Source: Thiocapsa imhoffii
GTDB lineage: Bacteria > Pseudomonadota > Gammaproteobacteria > Chromatiales > Chromatiaceae
Direction of reading: 5' to 3'
NCBI RefSeq assembly: GCF_016583985.1
Contig: NZ_NRSD01000007.1
Location: 114,313-178,312, forward strand
DNA: 64,000 nucleotides
Both the position numbers and the translations under genes were made by a program. Below, piece by piece: positions 30,287-41,145 of the stretch (positions are counted from its first letter, which is position 1; the number at the start of each line of letters is the position of its first letter). The notes under the pieces were generated by a model, which was not told the origin of the DNA, made no database searches, and was given only the letters and a program-made list of their open reading frames with translations.

Positions 30287-30808
30287 TCACCCCGCGAGAC
30301 GTTCCGTCGTGCCCGGATCGAGCGCGCGCGCGAGGACGACCGCGTCCTCGCGCCCCTTGCGCGCGGGGTAATACCCTGGACGGACCCCGACCTCACAGAA
30401 GCCTTCCGAGGCGTACAGCGCGCGGGCGCGCGCGTTCGATATCCTCACCTCCAGGAAGGCGCTATCGGCTTTGCGGGTTCGCGCGAAGGTCAACAGATGA
30501 CGCAGGAGTCGCCGCCCGAATCCGCGTCCTTGCCAGTCGGGATAGACGCACAGGTTCAGGATATGACACTCCCCCACGGCCACGGCCATGATGGCGTGCG
30601 CGACGGGCGTGGTCTCGATTTCTCCAATCCAGCAGGAATAACCAACCCGCAGACAGTCGCGAAAAATGCCTTCGGTCCAGGGAAAATCATAACTTTCGCG
30701 GTCCATTGCGCAGACCCGTGTCACGTCGCCCTCGCGCATCGCGCGCAGGGTCAGATCGGCCGCGACCTGGTGGTGCGTGGGCGGCCGTGATGGGGCGGTG
30801 GGTGTCAA
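30287..30808 (-). CDS. rimI: Ribosomal protein bS18-alanine N-acetyltransferase RimI
   Basis: A GNAT-fold acetyltransferase that transfers acetyl from acetyl-CoA to the N-terminal Ala of ribosomal protein S18. Diagnostic segments: YDFPWTEGIF (RimI N-terminus), ILNLCVYPDWQGRGFGRRLL (acetyl-CoA P-loop QGRGFG), LEVRISNARARALYASEGF and YYPARKGREDAVVLARAL. I chose TTG 30808 (173 residues) because the first strand (ADLTLRAM) is needed for the fold; ATG 30739 would remove it, and the longer upstream extension is low-complexity. No tsaB or holD neighbour is visible. Convergent with pit. Confidence 0.88.
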   Translation of the reverse strand: MTPTAPSRPPTHHQVAADLTLRAMREGDVTRVCAMDRESYDFPWTEGIFRDCLRVGYSCWIGEIETTPVAHAIMAVAVGECHILNLCVYPDWQGRGFGRRLLRHLLTFARTRKADSAFLEVRISNARARALYASEGFCEVGVRPGYYPARKGREDAVVLARALDPGTTERLAG

Positions 30809-31159
30809 ACCGATGTCTCTTCTTGCCGATGATGTGGTTCGGATGGTGCGAGCCGGCGTGGGCGTCACGGGCGCACTCAAGGCTCGCCGCCGCGCAGTAT
30901 ATCCGAGGGCACTGGATCGGCGGCAATCAGGCGACCTGAGGCGAGCACGGCGAGATGTGGGGCGTCGGGTGATCGCGTTGGCGTTCACCGTTATACTCCC
31001 GAGGTTTGGTCCAACCCGCGATCAAAACTCCCTCGTCGTCGCGGAGACACCCGAGAAACCGCAGGCTCCTCGCGTCTGGGGGCAAGGGGTGCTGGCAGAC
31101 TCGGGTGCCTTGCAAAGGGATTGGCCACGCGGTGACCTCCATTCAGCGATCAAGATCTC
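30809..31159. other. Intergenic region between rimI and prfC
   Basis: A 351-base divergent gap. I see no supported gene: the minus-strand frame continuing upstream of rimI is Arg/Ser/Thr-rich with no start signal. A TATACT at 30992-30997 could be a -10 box toward prfC, but there is no good -35 at 16-18 bases, so the promoter remains a weak candidate. Confidence 0.4.
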
Positions 31160-32740
31160 ATGAGCGAACTTCGAGAAGAACTCCAACGGCGTCGAACCTT
31201 TGCGATCATTTCGCATCCAGACGCGGGCAAGACCACGCTGACCGAGAAGCTCTTGCTCTTCGGCGGCGCGATTCAGCTCGCGGGCACCGTGAAGGGCCGC
31301 AAGGCCGCACGCCATGCCACTTCGGACTGGATGGAACTGGAAAAGGAGCGGGGGATCTCGGTGACCTCCTCGGTGATGCAGTTCCCCTATGGCGCCAGCA
31401 TCGTCAACCTCCTGGACACCCCCGGGCACCAAGATTTTTCCGAAGACACCTATCGGACGTTGACGGCGGTCGACTCCGCACTCATGGTGATTGACGTCGC
31501 GAAGGGGGTCGAGGAGCGCACGATCAAACTCATGGATGTGTGTCGACTGCGTGATACACCGATTCTCACCTTCATCAATAAGCTCGACCGCGAGGGGCGT
31601 GACGCGATCGAGTTGCTCGATGAGGTCGAGCAGGTGCTCAAGATCCAGTGCGCGCCCGTGACTTGGCCGATCGGCATGGGCAAACGCTTCAAGGGTGTCT
31701 ACGATCTGCGGTCCGGGCGCACCCATCTGTTCAGCGCCCAGCATGGCGGGCGCATTGCCGAGGGCGAGATCATCGAGGGGCTCAACCATCCGCGAATGGA
31801 CGAGATGCTCGGTGATCAGGCGGATGAGCTGCGGGCTGAGATGGAGCTTGTCGAGGGGGCGAGTCATCCGCTCGATCTCGACGCCTATCGAGCGGGTCGC
31901 CAAACGCCGGTGTTCTTCGGCTCCGCGATCAACAATTTCGGTGTGCGTGAGTTACTCGATGCCTTCGTCGAGTATGCCCCGCCGCCGCGCGCGCGTGCGA
32001 CCGGGCAACGTGCGGTCGAGCCGAGCGAGGCCGCTTTCACCGGCTTCGTTTTCAAGATTCAAGCGAATATGGATCCTGCCCATCGTGACCGGGTCGCTTT
32101 CCTGCGGGTGTGCTCTGGGAGCTATCGCAAGGGGATGAAGATGCGGCACGTTCGCACGGGCAAGACGGTACAGATCTCCAACGCGATCACCTTTCAAGCC
32201 GACGAGCGTCGGCATGTCGAGGAGGCCTGGCCGGGGGACATCATCGGCCTGCACAATCATGGCACCATCCAGATTGGCGACACCTTCACCGAGGGCGAGG
32301 AGCTCAAGTACGGCGGGATTCCCTATTTCGCGCCGGAATTGTTCCGCCGCGTGATCTTGAAGGATCCGTTGCGCATGAAGGCGCTGCAGAAGGGGGTGGT
32401 GCAGCTCGCCGAGGAGGGTGCGACCCAAGTGTTTCGTCCTCTCAAGAATAACGACATGATTCTTGGGGCGGTCGGTATCCTGCAATTCGATGTGGCGGCC
32501 TATCGGTTGAAGGACGAGTATGGTGTCGAGGCGACGGTCGAGCCGGCCAGCGTGAAGACCGCCCGCTGGATTGTTTGCGACGATCCGAAGCGCCTCGAGC
32601 AATTTAAGGAGAAGAATTACGAGCATCTGGCGCTCGACGGCGATGACCAGCTCGTCTATCTGGCCCCCACCCGCGTCAATCTCGATCTCGCCCAGGAACG
32701 GTGGCCGGATGTCCGCTTCCTGGCCACTCGGGAGCTCTGA
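31160..32740 (+). CDS. prfC: Peptide chain release factor 3
   Basis: A 526-residue translational GTPase that recycles RF1/RF2 from the ribosome after termination. G1 is [16 protein letters not shown]3 is [19 protein letters not shown]4 is FINKLDREG; the RF3-specific [20 protein letters not shown] insertion follows G1. Domains II and III follow through residue 526, the normal length. The ATG start at 31160 is directly supported by [20 protein letters not shown], the usual RF3 N-terminus. It is followed by a 205-base gap and the BolA-type gene, so it is probably monocistronic. Confidence 0.97.
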   Translation: MSELREELQRRRTFAIISHPDAGKTTLTEKLLLFGGAIQLAGTVKGRKAARHATSDWMELEKERGISVTSSVMQFPYGASIVNLLDTPGHQDFSEDTYRTLTAVDSALMVIDVAKGVEERTIKLMDVCRLRDTPILTFINKLDREGRDAIELLDEVEQVLKIQCAPVTWPIGMGKRFKGVYDLRSGRTHLFSAQHGGRIAEGEIIEGLNHPRMDEMLGDQADELRAEMELVEGASHPLDLDAYRAGRQTPVFFGSAINNFGVRELLDAFVEYAPPPRARATGQRAVEPSEAAFTGFVFKIQANMDPAHRDRVAFLRVCSGSYRKGMKMRHVRTGKTVQISNAITFQADERRHVEEAWPGDIIGLHNHGTIQIGDTFTEGEELKYGGIPYFAPELFRRVILKDPLRMKALQKGVVQLAEEGATQVFRPLKNNDMILGAVGILQFDVAAYRLKDEYGVEATVEPASVKTARWIVCDDPKRLEQFKEKNYEHLALDGDDQLVYLAPTRVNLDLAQERWPDVRFLATREL

Positions 32741-32945
32741 GCCGCCGGCAAGCATCGCGCCCCGCGCGCTCCGAACGATCGTTCCCACCTGAACCAGCCT
32801 CAATGGGATTCCGCGCCGGCGTCGAGGCGGATCCCCCGGAGGTCTTGCCGGCCATCCTCGCTGACCTCATGTTGTTCGCGAGATGACAAACGAGAAGACC
32901 GCATCCGCGCGGTCTCACAGATTCAGACATGAGGAGTAGACGAGA

Positions 32946-33191
32946 GTGGAAACCGAAGCAGTTGCGGAACTGATCCGGATCGGCCTACCCGGCGCGACCG
33001 TGCAAGTCTCGGGAGACGGCAGTCACTTCGATGCCGTGGTTATCAGCGAGGTCTTTGAAGGTCTGACACCGATCAAGAAACAGCGCCTCGTGATGGAGAC
33101 GGTCAAGCCGCAGATTGCGAGTGGTGAGTTGCATGCCCTCTCGATCAAGACCCTGACCCCGACGCAGTGGGCCGATCAAGGTCAGGGCTGA
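32946..33191 (+). CDS. ibaG: BolA/IbaG-family iron-sulfur-related protein
   Basis: An 81-residue BolA-fold protein starting at GTG 32946 with GAGGAG about 10 bases upstream. The conserved DGSHFDAVVISEVFEGL stretch (with the His used with monothiol glutaredoxins to hold a 2Fe-2S cluster), KKQRLVMETVKPQI and ELHALSIKTLTP are all typical of IbaG rather than of longer BolA. Expected role: iron-sulfur handling and acid or envelope stress. The usual murA neighbour is not present here. Confidence 0.9.
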   Translation: METEAVAELIRIGLPGATVQVSGDGSHFDAVVISEVFEGLTPIKKQRLVMETVKPQIASGELHALSIKTLTPTQWADQGQG

Positions 33192-33281
33192 GCGAGGCTG
33201 TTCGCGCTGACCGCGGCGAGACAGGCCATCTGAAGCCCGGCACGCCGCGCTGTCCTATTGATCACCGCACGATCTGATCCA

Positions 33282-34286
33282 TCACGGCTGCGTGGACGGC
33301 GCGATTTTGACGAGCACGCGACCATGTGTCTGTCCAGCCAGCATGTCGTCGAAAACCTCAGGAAGGTCGGCGAAGTCGAGGGTCTTGCTCAGGAGTGCAT
33401 CGAGATCGGCGGGACGCCAATCGGTTGCGAGGTGTTCCCACAGGGTCCGTCGGAGCGGTTGTGGGACATCCACGGAGTTACAGCCGAGGAGGCTGACACC
33501 CCGCAGGATGAAGGGCATGACAGTGGTTTCGAGCTGATGACCTCCGGCGAGCCCAATGCTGGCGATATTGCCATGCGGTGCCAGGGTGCGGGTGATCTGG
33601 GCAAGGAGTTCCCCACCAACGTTGTCGACCGCGCCTCCCCAGCGCGCGCGCTCCAGGGGACGCTTGGCATCCGCTAGGGCATCACGGCCCAGGATCCGCG
33701 TCGCGCCGATGCGATGCAGCCAGTCCGCCAACGCGGCCTTTCCCGAGAGTGCGACCACCTCGTAGCCGAGCCGCGCGAACAGCGCGATCGCCACGCAGCC
33801 AACCCCACCGCTCGCGCCAGTGACCAAAATCGGCCCAAGCGCGGGCGTCTGGCCGTTGGTTAGCATCCGGTGTACCGCGAGCGCCGCCGTGAACCCCGCG
33901 GTGCCAAGGATCATGGCGGTGCGCGCATCCAGGCCTTCGGGCATGGGCACGAGCCAGGATGCCGGGACGCAGAGCAACTCGGCATACCCGCCATCATGAT
34001 CGAAGCTCAGTCCCCAGCCCGTTGCGATCACCGCATCACCGGGACGAAATGCAGGATCCTCGGAGGCCTCGACCGTTCCGGCGGCATCGATACCGCCAAC
34101 CAGCGGAAAGGTACGAAGGATCTTGCCTCGCCCCGTCCCGGCGAGGGCGTCCTTATAGTTGACGCTGGAATAGGCGACGCGAACCAACACCTCTCCCGGT
34201 CCGGGACGCGGTATGGGCAGCTGTTCGAAGCCGGCGCGATGGCCGGCCTCGTCCTGATGGATGCGAAACGCGGTATAGGTCTCCAC
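33282..34286 (-). CDS. acuI: Zinc-free MDR oxidoreductase, acrylyl-CoA reductase AcuI-like
   Basis: A 334-residue medium-chain dehydrogenase/reductase of the YhdH/AcuI group, NADPH-dependent and lacking the catalytic zinc ligands. The N-terminus (METYTAFRIHQDEAGHRAGF), SSVNYKDALAGTGRGKI and the GGIDAAGTV segment are typical, and the Rossmann motif is VTGASGGVGCVAI near residue 155. In purple bacteria AcuI reduces toxic acryloyl-CoA during propionate and DMSP metabolism; a general quinone-reductase role is the alternative. The start is GTG. It stands alone in a convergent position with ibaG. Confidence 0.88.
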   Translation of the reverse strand: METYTAFRIHQDEAGHRAGFEQLPIPRPGPGEVLVRVAYSSVNYKDALAGTGRGKILRTFPLVGGIDAAGTVEASEDPAFRPGDAVIATGWGLSFDHDGGYAELLCVPASWLVPMPEGLDARTAMILGTAGFTAALAVHRMLTNGQTPALGPILVTGASGGVGCVAIALFARLGYEVVALSGKAALADWLHRIGATRILGRDALADAKRPLERARWGGAVDNVGGELLAQITRTLAPHGNIASIGLAGGHQLETTVMPFILRGVSLLGCNSVDVPQPLRRTLWEHLATDWRPADLDALLSKTLDFADLPEVFDDMLAGQTHGRVLVKIAPSTQP

Positions 34287-34450
34287 TCAGATCGTCTCCT
34301 CTTGTTTTGCGCAGGGTCATCCAAGACATTGGGGCCAAGATCCTCGATCCAGACCAAACACCGAGGTGTCTCGGCGCTTGCTCGCAAGGCGTAGCCGCTG
34401 GACCGATGTCCCAACGCATGAACACCAAATAACCGTTCCCTGATCCCTTT

Positions 34451-35989
34451 TCACTCCTCACTCGAGGATTCAACCCGCACCGGGATCCCCCCAATCTTCT
34501 CCCGCCACAGCGCGGGTCCTGTTTCGTGCAGTGATTCGCCACGATGATCCACCGCGACGGTCACCGGCATATCCTCGACCTCGAATTCCCGGATCGCCTC
34601 CATGCCGAGATCCTCGAAGGCGATCAAGCGGGAGGATTTGATCGCTTGCGCCACCAAATAGGCCGCGCCGCCGATGGCCATCAGATAGACGGCGCCGTGT
34701 CGTTTGATGGCGGCGATCGCCGCGGGCCCACGCTCAGCCTTACCGATCATGCCGATCAATCCGGTCTGCGCGAGCACCTGTTCGGTGAACTTATCCATGC
34801 GCGTGGCGGTGGTCGGGCCAGCTGGGCCCACCACCTCGTCGCGCACGGGATCAACGGGGCCAACGTAGTAGATGAAACGGTTGGTGAGATCCACGCCAGC
34901 GGGCAGTGATTCTCCCCGATTCAGAATCTCGACGATGCGCTGATGCGCGGCATCGCGCCCCGTCAGGAGCTTGCCCGAGAGCAGGAGGCGTTCACCTGGT
35001 TGCCAGGATGCGATCGTCTCACGGGTCAGGGTGTTCAAATCAACCCGACGCGCGCTAGCGGCGGCATCCCAGGTGATCTCGGGCCAGTCGGTGAGTCGAG
35101 GCGGGGTCAGTTGGGCGGGGCCACGGCCATCGAGTGTGAAGTCGAGGTGCCGGGTGGCCGCGCAGTTGGGGATCATGGCCACCGGCAGCGAGGCGGCGTG
35201 CGTGGGGTACGTCAGGATCTTCACGTCCAGGACCGTGGTCAGGCCGCCGAGGCCCTGTGCGCCGATGCCGAGCGCATTGACGCGTTCGTAGAGTTCTAGA
35301 CGCAATTCTTCGATGGGGTTCGATGGACCGCGTGCCTTCAGCTCATGGATGTCGATGTGCCCCATCAACGCCTCCTTGGCCAGCAACATCGACTTCTCCG
35401 CGGAGCCACCGATGCCGATTCCGAGCATGCCGGGTGGACACCAACCTGCCCCCATGGTTGGCACCGTTCGCAGCACCCAGTCGACCAAACTGTCACTTGG
35501 ATTCAGCACCGTGAACTTCGCCTTGTTCTCCGAGCCGCCGCCCTTGGCGGCGAGACGAACCTCCACGCGATCACCCGCGACCAGTTCAACATGCACCACG
35601 GCAGGCGTATTGTCACCGGTGTTCTTGCGTGCACCGATGGGGGGCGAGACCATCGATGCGCGCAGGACATTGTCGGGATGGCGGTAAGCCGCGCGCACGC
35701 CCGCATCGACCATGGCCTGCAGATCCCGTGTCGTTTCCCAGCGCACCTCGAGGCCGACCTTCACGAAGACCACCACCATTCCGGTGTCCTGGCAAATCGG
35801 TCGATGCCCCTGCGCGCACAGGCGCGAATTGACCAGAATCTGTGCCATCGCATCCTTCGCGGCGGGCGACTCCTCGCGCTCGTAGGCTGCCGCGAGGGCT
35901 TGGAGATAGTCACTGGGGTGGTAGTAGGAGATGAATTGCAGCGCATCGGCGATGCTTTGGATGAAATCGTGTTCGCGGATGATGGTCAT
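34451..35989 (-). CDS. fumA: Fumarate hydratase, class I (iron-sulfur)
   Basis: A 512-residue class I fumarase containing both fused alpha and beta domains. Recognisable segments: RPICQDTGMVVVFVKVG (first cluster-domain region), GGGSENKAKFTVLNPSDS, GIGIGGSAEKSMLLAKEAL, and in the beta domain LTGRDAAHQRI and YYVGPVDPVRDEVVGPAGPT. The oxygen-sensitive 4Fe-4S cluster does the hydration of fumarate to malate in the TCA cycle. The start at 35989 (MTIIREHDFIQSI) has AGAGG upstream; a 31-codon longer frame was rejected. Single gene, divergent from the tRNA-Val side. Confidence 0.95.
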   Translation of the reverse strand: MTIIREHDFIQSIADALQFISYYHPSDYLQALAAAYEREESPAAKDAMAQILVNSRLCAQGHRPICQDTGMVVVFVKVGLEVRWETTRDLQAMVDAGVRAAYRHPDNVLRASMVSPPIGARKNTGDNTPAVVHVELVAGDRVEVRLAAKGGGSENKAKFTVLNPSDSLVDWVLRTVPTMGAGWCPPGMLGIGIGGSAEKSMLLAKEALMGHIDIHELKARGPSNPIEELRLELYERVNALGIGAQGLGGLTTVLDVKILTYPTHAASLPVAMIPNCAATRHLDFTLDGRGPAQLTPPRLTDWPEITWDAAASARRVDLNTLTRETIASWQPGERLLLSGKLLTGRDAAHQRIVEILNRGESLPAGVDLTNRFIYYVGPVDPVRDEVVGPAGPTTATRMDKFTEQVLAQTGLIGMIGKAERGPAAIAAIKRHGAVYLMAIGGAAYLVAQAIKSSRLIAFEDLGMEAIREFEVEDMPVTVAVDHRGESLHETGPALWREKIGGIPVRVESSSEE

Positions 35990-36311
35990 GCGTTCGCGCA
36001 CCTCTGCTGGTTGTCGCCCGACAGTATAGCCGCAACACCTGAACCGACCCTGCTCGATCCATGGAAGAACTTGTGAATACAATGCATTGGGCGGCTTGAT
36101 TCGGGTGTTGCTCGGTCGGGCGTGGAGCCGGGAGGCGACCGGCGAAGCCCCTCCCGCGCGTCCGTAGGATGGCTTGCCGCGTCGGGGCGCCGGGAGTTGG
36201 ATCGATCCGAGTGGCGGCCCCGCTGGAACGGCCTACCTGCTGGAACGGCCTATTGGAATAGAAGGAACCTTGGAGGGGGAAGGTGGCCTGGGGGTGATCT
36301 AAAAATAGGGC
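35990..36311. other. Intergenic region upstream of tRNA-Val
   Basis: A 322-base stretch between the fumarase start and the tRNA promoter. No coding frame is supported. It contains a short tandem direct repeat (described separately) and GC-rich segments, but no terminator-like hairpin with a T run. Confidence 0.5.
36222..36252. repeat. Short direct repeat, 14-mer twice with 17-base period
   Basis: GCTGGAACGGCCTA occurs at 36222-36235 and again at 36239-36252. Function unknown; it lies 60-90 bases upstream of the tRNA-Val promoter and could be a regulator site or replication slippage. Confidence 0.6.
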
Positions 36312-36340
36312 TTGGCAAAGGTAGGGTAGGCCTGTATCAT
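36312..36340 (+). promoter_or_regulatory. Sigma-70 promoter of tRNA-Val
   Basis: TTGGCA at 36312-36317 and TATCAT at 36335-36340 are separated by 17 bases, followed by a C-rich discriminator as in stringently controlled stable-RNA promoters. The predicted start is about 10 bases before the mature tRNA 5' end. Confidence 0.65.
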
Positions 36341-36357
36341 CCCCTGCTCGCAACGAC

Positions 36358-36434
36358 AGGCGCGTAGCTCAGTTGGTTAGAGCACCACCTTGACATGGTG
36401 GGGGTCGTTGGTTCGAGTCCAATCGCGCCTACCA
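36358..36434 (+). tRNA. tRNA-Val (GAC)
   Basis: A complete cloverleaf: acceptor AGGCGCG (36358-36364) pairs with CGCGCCT (36424-36430), discriminator A, encoded CCA at 36432-36434. The anticodon stem CCACC/GGTGG encloses the loop TTGACAT with anticodon GAC at 36392-36394, reading GUC and GUU valine codons. The T arm is GTTGG-TTCGAGT-CCAAT. Length 77 bases. Confidence 0.97.
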
Positions 36435-36443
36435 CATGCCAGC

Positions 36444-36507
36444 CGCCAGCTCCGGCCGTTGGCCGTCCCGACTCTTCGGGCGGCACTCTGCTGGAGCTGG
36501 CGTTTTT
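36444..36507 (+). terminator. Rho-independent terminator after tRNA-Val
   Basis: A perfect 10-base-pair stem CGCCAGCTCC (36444-36453) with GGAGCTGGCG (36493-36502), directly followed by TTTTT. The 39-base loop can itself form a small CCCG/CGGG hairpin. It ends tRNA-Val transcription 48 bases before thrS. Confidence 0.8.
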
Positions 36508-36554
36508 CATGTGATCCTTGGTATCGATCACCACTGAAACCGCCAGGTCTCGCC

Positions 36555-38474
36555 ATGCCCCGCATTACCCTGCCCGATGGTTCACAGCGACAGTTCGATC
36601 ATCCCGTGACCGTGGCGGACGTCGCCGCCGCGATCGGTCGTGGTCTCGCCAAGGCGGCGCTCGCCGGGCGTGTCGATGGCGTCTTGGTCGACACCTCCCA
36701 CGTGCTGGAGCAGGATGCCGAGCTGGCGATCATCACGGCTAGGGACGAGGCGATCGCGCTCGAACTTCTGCGTCACGACGCGGCGCATGTCATGGCTCAG
36801 GCGGTGCAGGAGCTTTATCCTGGCACGCAGGTCACCATCGGGCCGGCGATCGAAAACGGCTTCTACTATGACTTCGCTCGCGACGAGCCCTTCACGCCGG
36901 ACGATCTCGAGCGCATCGAGGCGCGCATGCGCGAGATCGTCAAGCGCGACCTGCCGATCGTGCGTGAGGTCTGGGGCCGTGAGCAGGCCAAGGAAGCCTT
37001 CGGCGCGCTCGGTGAAACCTACAAGGTCGAAATCATCGATGACATCATCCCGGAGGGTGAGGCGGTCTCCGTCTACCGTCAGGGCGACTGGTTCGACGTC
37101 TGTCGTGGGCCACATCTGCCGAGTACCGGCAAGCTCGGTCAGGGTTTCAAGCTGATGAAGCTGGCGGGGGCCTATTGGCGCGGCGACGCGCGCAACCCCA
37201 TGCTTCAGCGTATCTATGGCACCGCCTGGCGCGACCAGAAGGAGTTGGCGGCGTATCTACATCGTCTCGAGGAGGCGGAGCGGCGCGATCACCGTAAGCT
37301 CGGCAAGCAACTCGATCTGTTCCACTTCCAGGACGAAGCGCCCGGCATGGCCTTCTGGCATGCCAAGGGGCGAGTCATCTACCGCTTGGCCGAGTCCTAC
37401 ATGCGCGAGAAACTCGACCAATATGGTTATGAGGAGGTCGAGACCCCGCAGGTCATCGATCGCTCGCTGTGGGAACGGTCGGGTCACTGGGACAAGTTTG
37501 CCGGCGGGATGTTTACAACGCATCTCGACGACCACGACTACGCGATCAAGCCGATGAACTGCCCGGGGCACATCCAACTCTTCAATCAAGGGTTGAAAAG
37601 TCATCGTGATCTGCCGTTACGCATCGCTGAGTTCGGCGTGGTGCATCGCAACGAGCCCTCTGGCACCCTGCACGGCCTGATGCGGGCACGACGTTTTACC
37701 CAGGATGATGCCCATGTTTTTTGCACCGAGGCCCAGCTCCAGGAGGAGGTGGCGACCCTGATCGACATGGTCTTCGAGACCTATCGTGACTTTGGTTTCG
37801 ATCAGGTCGATCTCGCCCTATCGCTGCGCCCCGAGCAACGCGTCGGCAGTGATGCGCTTTGGGACAAGGCCGAGGACGCCTTGGATCAGGCGCTCAGGAA
37901 CAAGGGCCTCGTGTTCAAGGTGCAACCCGGCGAAGGCGCCTTCTATGGCCCTAAGATCGAGTTCACCCTCTATGACAGCATCGGACGTGCCTGGCAATGC
38001 GGCACGATCCAAGTGGATTTCTCCATGCCCGCCCGGCTCGGCGCGCACTACATCGCCGAGGACAACAGCAAGCAGGTTCCGGTGATGATCCATCGGGCCA
38101 TTCTCGGTTCGGTCGAGCGCTTCATCGGCATCCTGCTCGAACATTACGCCGGCCAGTTGCCGGTCTGGCTCGCGCCGCGACAGGCGGTGGTGATGAACAT
38201 CACGGATCGGCAAGCCGAGTATGTGCGCGAGGTGGCTAAGACGTTGCGTGATAAGGGCTTCCGTGCCGAAACGGACTTGAGAAACGAGAAGATCGGCTTT
38301 AAAATCCGCGAGCACACCCTCCAACGAGTTCCCTACCTACTCGTCGTGGGTAATCGGGAGGTGGAATCACGATCCGTCGCGGTCCGTGATCGTGCGGGCC
38401 AGGATCTGGGGATCCTCGACCTCGACGCCTTCATCGACCGTCTCGGCACAGAGGTCGCGAATCGGACCCATTGA
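36555..38474 (+). CDS. thrS: Threonyl-tRNA synthetase
   Basis: A 639-residue class II synthetase of normal length. Order: N-terminal TGS domain (1-60), editing domain with [11 protein letters not shown] (HxxxH) and the CRGPHLP segment, catalytic core with motif 2 [22 protein letters not shown] and HVFC, motif 3 region [18 protein letters not shown], and a C-terminal anticodon-binding domain (about 540-639). ATG 36555 gives the standard [10 protein letters not shown] start; an in-frame extension would run through the tRNA and its terminator. First gene of the thrS-infC-rpmI-rplT-pheST-ihfA translation cluster. Confidence 0.98.
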   Translation: MPRITLPDGSQRQFDHPVTVADVAAAIGRGLAKAALAGRVDGVLVDTSHVLEQDAELAIITARDEAIALELLRHDAAHVMAQAVQELYPGTQVTIGPAIENGFYYDFARDEPFTPDDLERIEARMREIVKRDLPIVREVWGREQAKEAFGALGETYKVEIIDDIIPEGEAVSVYRQGDWFDVCRGPHLPSTGKLGQGFKLMKLAGAYWRGDARNPMLQRIYGTAWRDQKELAAYLHRLEEAERRDHRKLGKQLDLFHFQDEAPGMAFWHAKGRVIYRLAESYMREKLDQYGYEEVETPQVIDRSLWERSGHWDKFAGGMFTTHLDDHDYAIKPMNCPGHIQLFNQGLKSHRDLPLRIAEFGVVHRNEPSGTLHGLMRARRFTQDDAHVFCTEAQLQEEVATLIDMVFETYRDFGFDQVDLALSLRPEQRVGSDALWDKAEDALDQALRNKGLVFKVQPGEGAFYGPKIEFTLYDSIGRAWQCGTIQVDFSMPARLGAHYIAEDNSKQVPVMIHRAILGSVERFIGILLEHYAGQLPVWLAPRQAVVMNITDRQAEYVREVAKTLRDKGFRAETDLRNEKIGFKIREHTLQRVPYLLVVGNREVESRSVAVRDRAGQDLGILDLDAFIDRLGTEVANRTH

Positions 38475-38536
38475 TTCGTCGAGTCCCATTTTAAGCTCGC
38501 GCGGTCGACGCCTGCGTCGTCCTTTTCAGCGCATTT

Positions 38537-38552
38537 GGAGGAATCTGCTATC
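38537..38552 (+). promoter_or_regulatory. infC Shine-Dalgarno and non-standard ATC start
   Basis: GGAGG (38537-38541) stands 8 bases before ATC (38550-38552). infC characteristically starts at AUU/AUC so that IF-3, which rejects non-canonical starts, limits its own synthesis. A TTG at 38535 overlaps the ribosome-binding site itself and so cannot be the start. Confidence 0.85.
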
Positions 38553-39068
38553 GCTGCACCAAAGAGAAACCGCGTCAACAAGGAGATCAACGTTCCCGAG
38601 GTACGCTTGATCGGCGCGGACGGCAACCAAGTCGGAGTCGTGGGTACGCGTGAGGCGTTGGAGATGGCCGCCGAGGCCAGTCTCGATCTGGTCGAGATCG
38701 TCCCGAATACCGATCCCCCAGTGTGTCGATTGATGGATTTCGGCCGTTTCCTCTTCGATCAAAAGAAGAAGAAGAACGAAGCCAAGAAAAAGCAGAAGCA
38801 GGTTCAGATCAAGGAGGTGAAGTTTCGCCCAGGGACGGATGAGGGAGACTATCAGGTTAAACTACGCAGCCTGACCCGTTTCCTAAACGACGGGGACAAA
38901 GCCAAGGTCACCATGCGATTTCGCGGGCGTGAACACGCCCACCGTGAACTCGGTTTGGAACTTTTGAAGCGAATTGAAAGCGATCTGGCCGCACTCAGCA
39001 TCGTCGAGCAAAAACCCCAGATGGAAGGACGCCAGATGGTGATGGTGCTGGGCCCCAAAAAAAAATAG
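38550..39068 (+). CDS. infC: Translation initiation factor IF-3
   Basis: A 172-residue IF-3: N-domain ([23 protein letters not shown]), a Lys-rich linker ([16 protein letters not shown]) and C-domain ([31 protein letters not shown]). It binds the 30S subunit, prevents premature 50S joining and checks start-codon pairing. The start is ATC, decided by the spacing from GGAGG, which implies autogenous control. It lies 75 bases after thrS and 150 before rpmI, as in other gammaproteobacteria. Confidence 0.96.
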   Translation: MAAPKRNRVNKEINVPEVRLIGADGNQVGVVGTREALEMAAEASLDLVEIVPNTDPPVCRLMDFGRFLFDQKKKKNEAKKKQKQVQIKEVKFRPGTDEGDYQVKLRSLTRFLNDGDKAKVTMRFRGREHAHRELGLELLKRIESDLAALSIVEQKPQMEGRQMVMVLGPKKK

Positions 39069-39115
39069 CAACGCCGCAACGGACAGGTCCCGGGGCGAAT
39101 CACCCTGAGGGCGTG

Positions 39116-39170
39116 CGGTGCCCCACGGTCATGATGACCATGCGGCACCGGATGCCAGCTCCTCGGCTGG
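39116..39170 (+). promoter_or_regulatory. Structured leader between infC and rpmI
   Basis: Two adjacent hairpins: CGGTGCC (39116-39122) with GGCACCG (39144-39150), whose interior contains GGTCAT/ATGACC, and CCAGC (39155-39159) with GCTGG (39166-39170). In E. coli, L20 represses rpmI-rplT by binding an RNA structure in this interval; these stems could play that part, though I cannot show the L20 site itself. Confidence 0.5.
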
Positions 39171-39218
39171 ATGGGCGTTGCAATCAAATTATTCGGCAAA
39201 TCGCGGAGTTGAAACCCA

Positions 39219-39416
39219 ATGCCCAAGATCAAGACCAATCGCGGTGCGGCCAAGCGCTTCACGCGGACGGCCTCCGGTTCGATCAAGTGCAACGCCTCTC
39301 ATCGGCGCCACATCCTGACCAAGAAGTCGACCAAGCGGAAGCGCCAATTGCGCTCTCCGAAGTACCTTCAACCGTCGGATGTGCGGGCCGCTTTGCGGAT
39401 GATCCCTTACTGCTGA
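39219..39416 (+). CDS. rpmI: Ribosomal protein bL35
   Basis: A 65-residue basic protein of the large subunit, with the standard [14 protein letters not shown] start, the [19 protein letters not shown] core and a LRMIPYC end. Length and sequence are normal. It is preceded by a structured leader and followed after 37 bases by rplT, with which it is co-transcribed. Confidence 0.98.
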   Translation: MPKIKTNRGAAKRFTRTASGSIKCNASHRRHILTKKSTKRKRQLRSPKYLQPSDVRAALRMIPYC

Positions 39417-39453
39417 TCGCCGCGCACTCGAACGAATCTCAAGGAGTCCACTT

Positions 39454-39810
39454 ATGCCACGCGTCAAACGGGGTGTTACCGCCCACGCTCGTCACAAAAA
39501 GATTCTCGACCAAGCCAAGGGCTATTCAGGAGCCCGCAGCAAGGTCTTTCGTGTCGCCAAGCAGGCGGTCATCAAAGCCGGCCAATATGCCTATCGCGAT
39601 CGCCGGCAGAAGAAGCGCCAATTCCGGGCGCTCTGGATCGCGCGCATCAATGCCGCGGCGCGTGAAAACGGGCTCTCCTACAGCCGTCTCATTGACGGTC
39701 TGAAGAAGGGGGGCGTCGAGGTTGACCGCAAGGTGCTCGCTGACATCGCCTACCACGATCAGGTCGCGTTCGCGGCCATTGCGCAACAGGCGAAGACCGC
39801 ACTCGCCTGA
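39454..39810 (+). CDS. rplT: Ribosomal protein bL20
   Basis: A 118-residue large-subunit protein beginning [20 protein letters not shown], with the [20 protein letters not shown] helix that contacts 23S rRNA. A strong AAGGAG at 39441-39446 precedes the ATG by 7 bases. In relatives it is also the autogenous repressor of rpmI-rplT. The transcript then meets a terminator/attenuator-like hairpin before pheS. Confidence 0.98.
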   Translation: MPRVKRGVTAHARHKKILDQAKGYSGARSKVFRVAKQAVIKAGQYAYRDRRQKKRQFRALWIARINAAARENGLSYSRLIDGLKKGGVEVDRKVLADIAYHDQVAFAAIAQQAKTALA

Positions 39811-40968
<1,158 letters not shown>

Positions 40969-41145
40969 CGCGTCCCGGCACGGATGCGGCGCCGGTTGCC
41001 CCGGGTGCGTGGCGCGCGTTGCCGAGGTATCGAATGACGGTCTGGCCACGCCGCGGTGTGCGGCCGGCAGGCGATGGGACGAATCTGGATCCGTTGATCC
41101 TGCAACGGAACGACAACAGCGTATCAGCGTATAGGGCAGCAGCAA

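Noticed and set aside
30809..30988. N-terminal extension of rimI
   Set aside because: Low-complexity Arg/Ser/Thr sequence beyond the GNAT fold and no ribosome site.
36390..36554. N-terminal extension of thrS
   Set aside because: It would run through the tRNA-Val gene and its terminator; the family start is at 36555.
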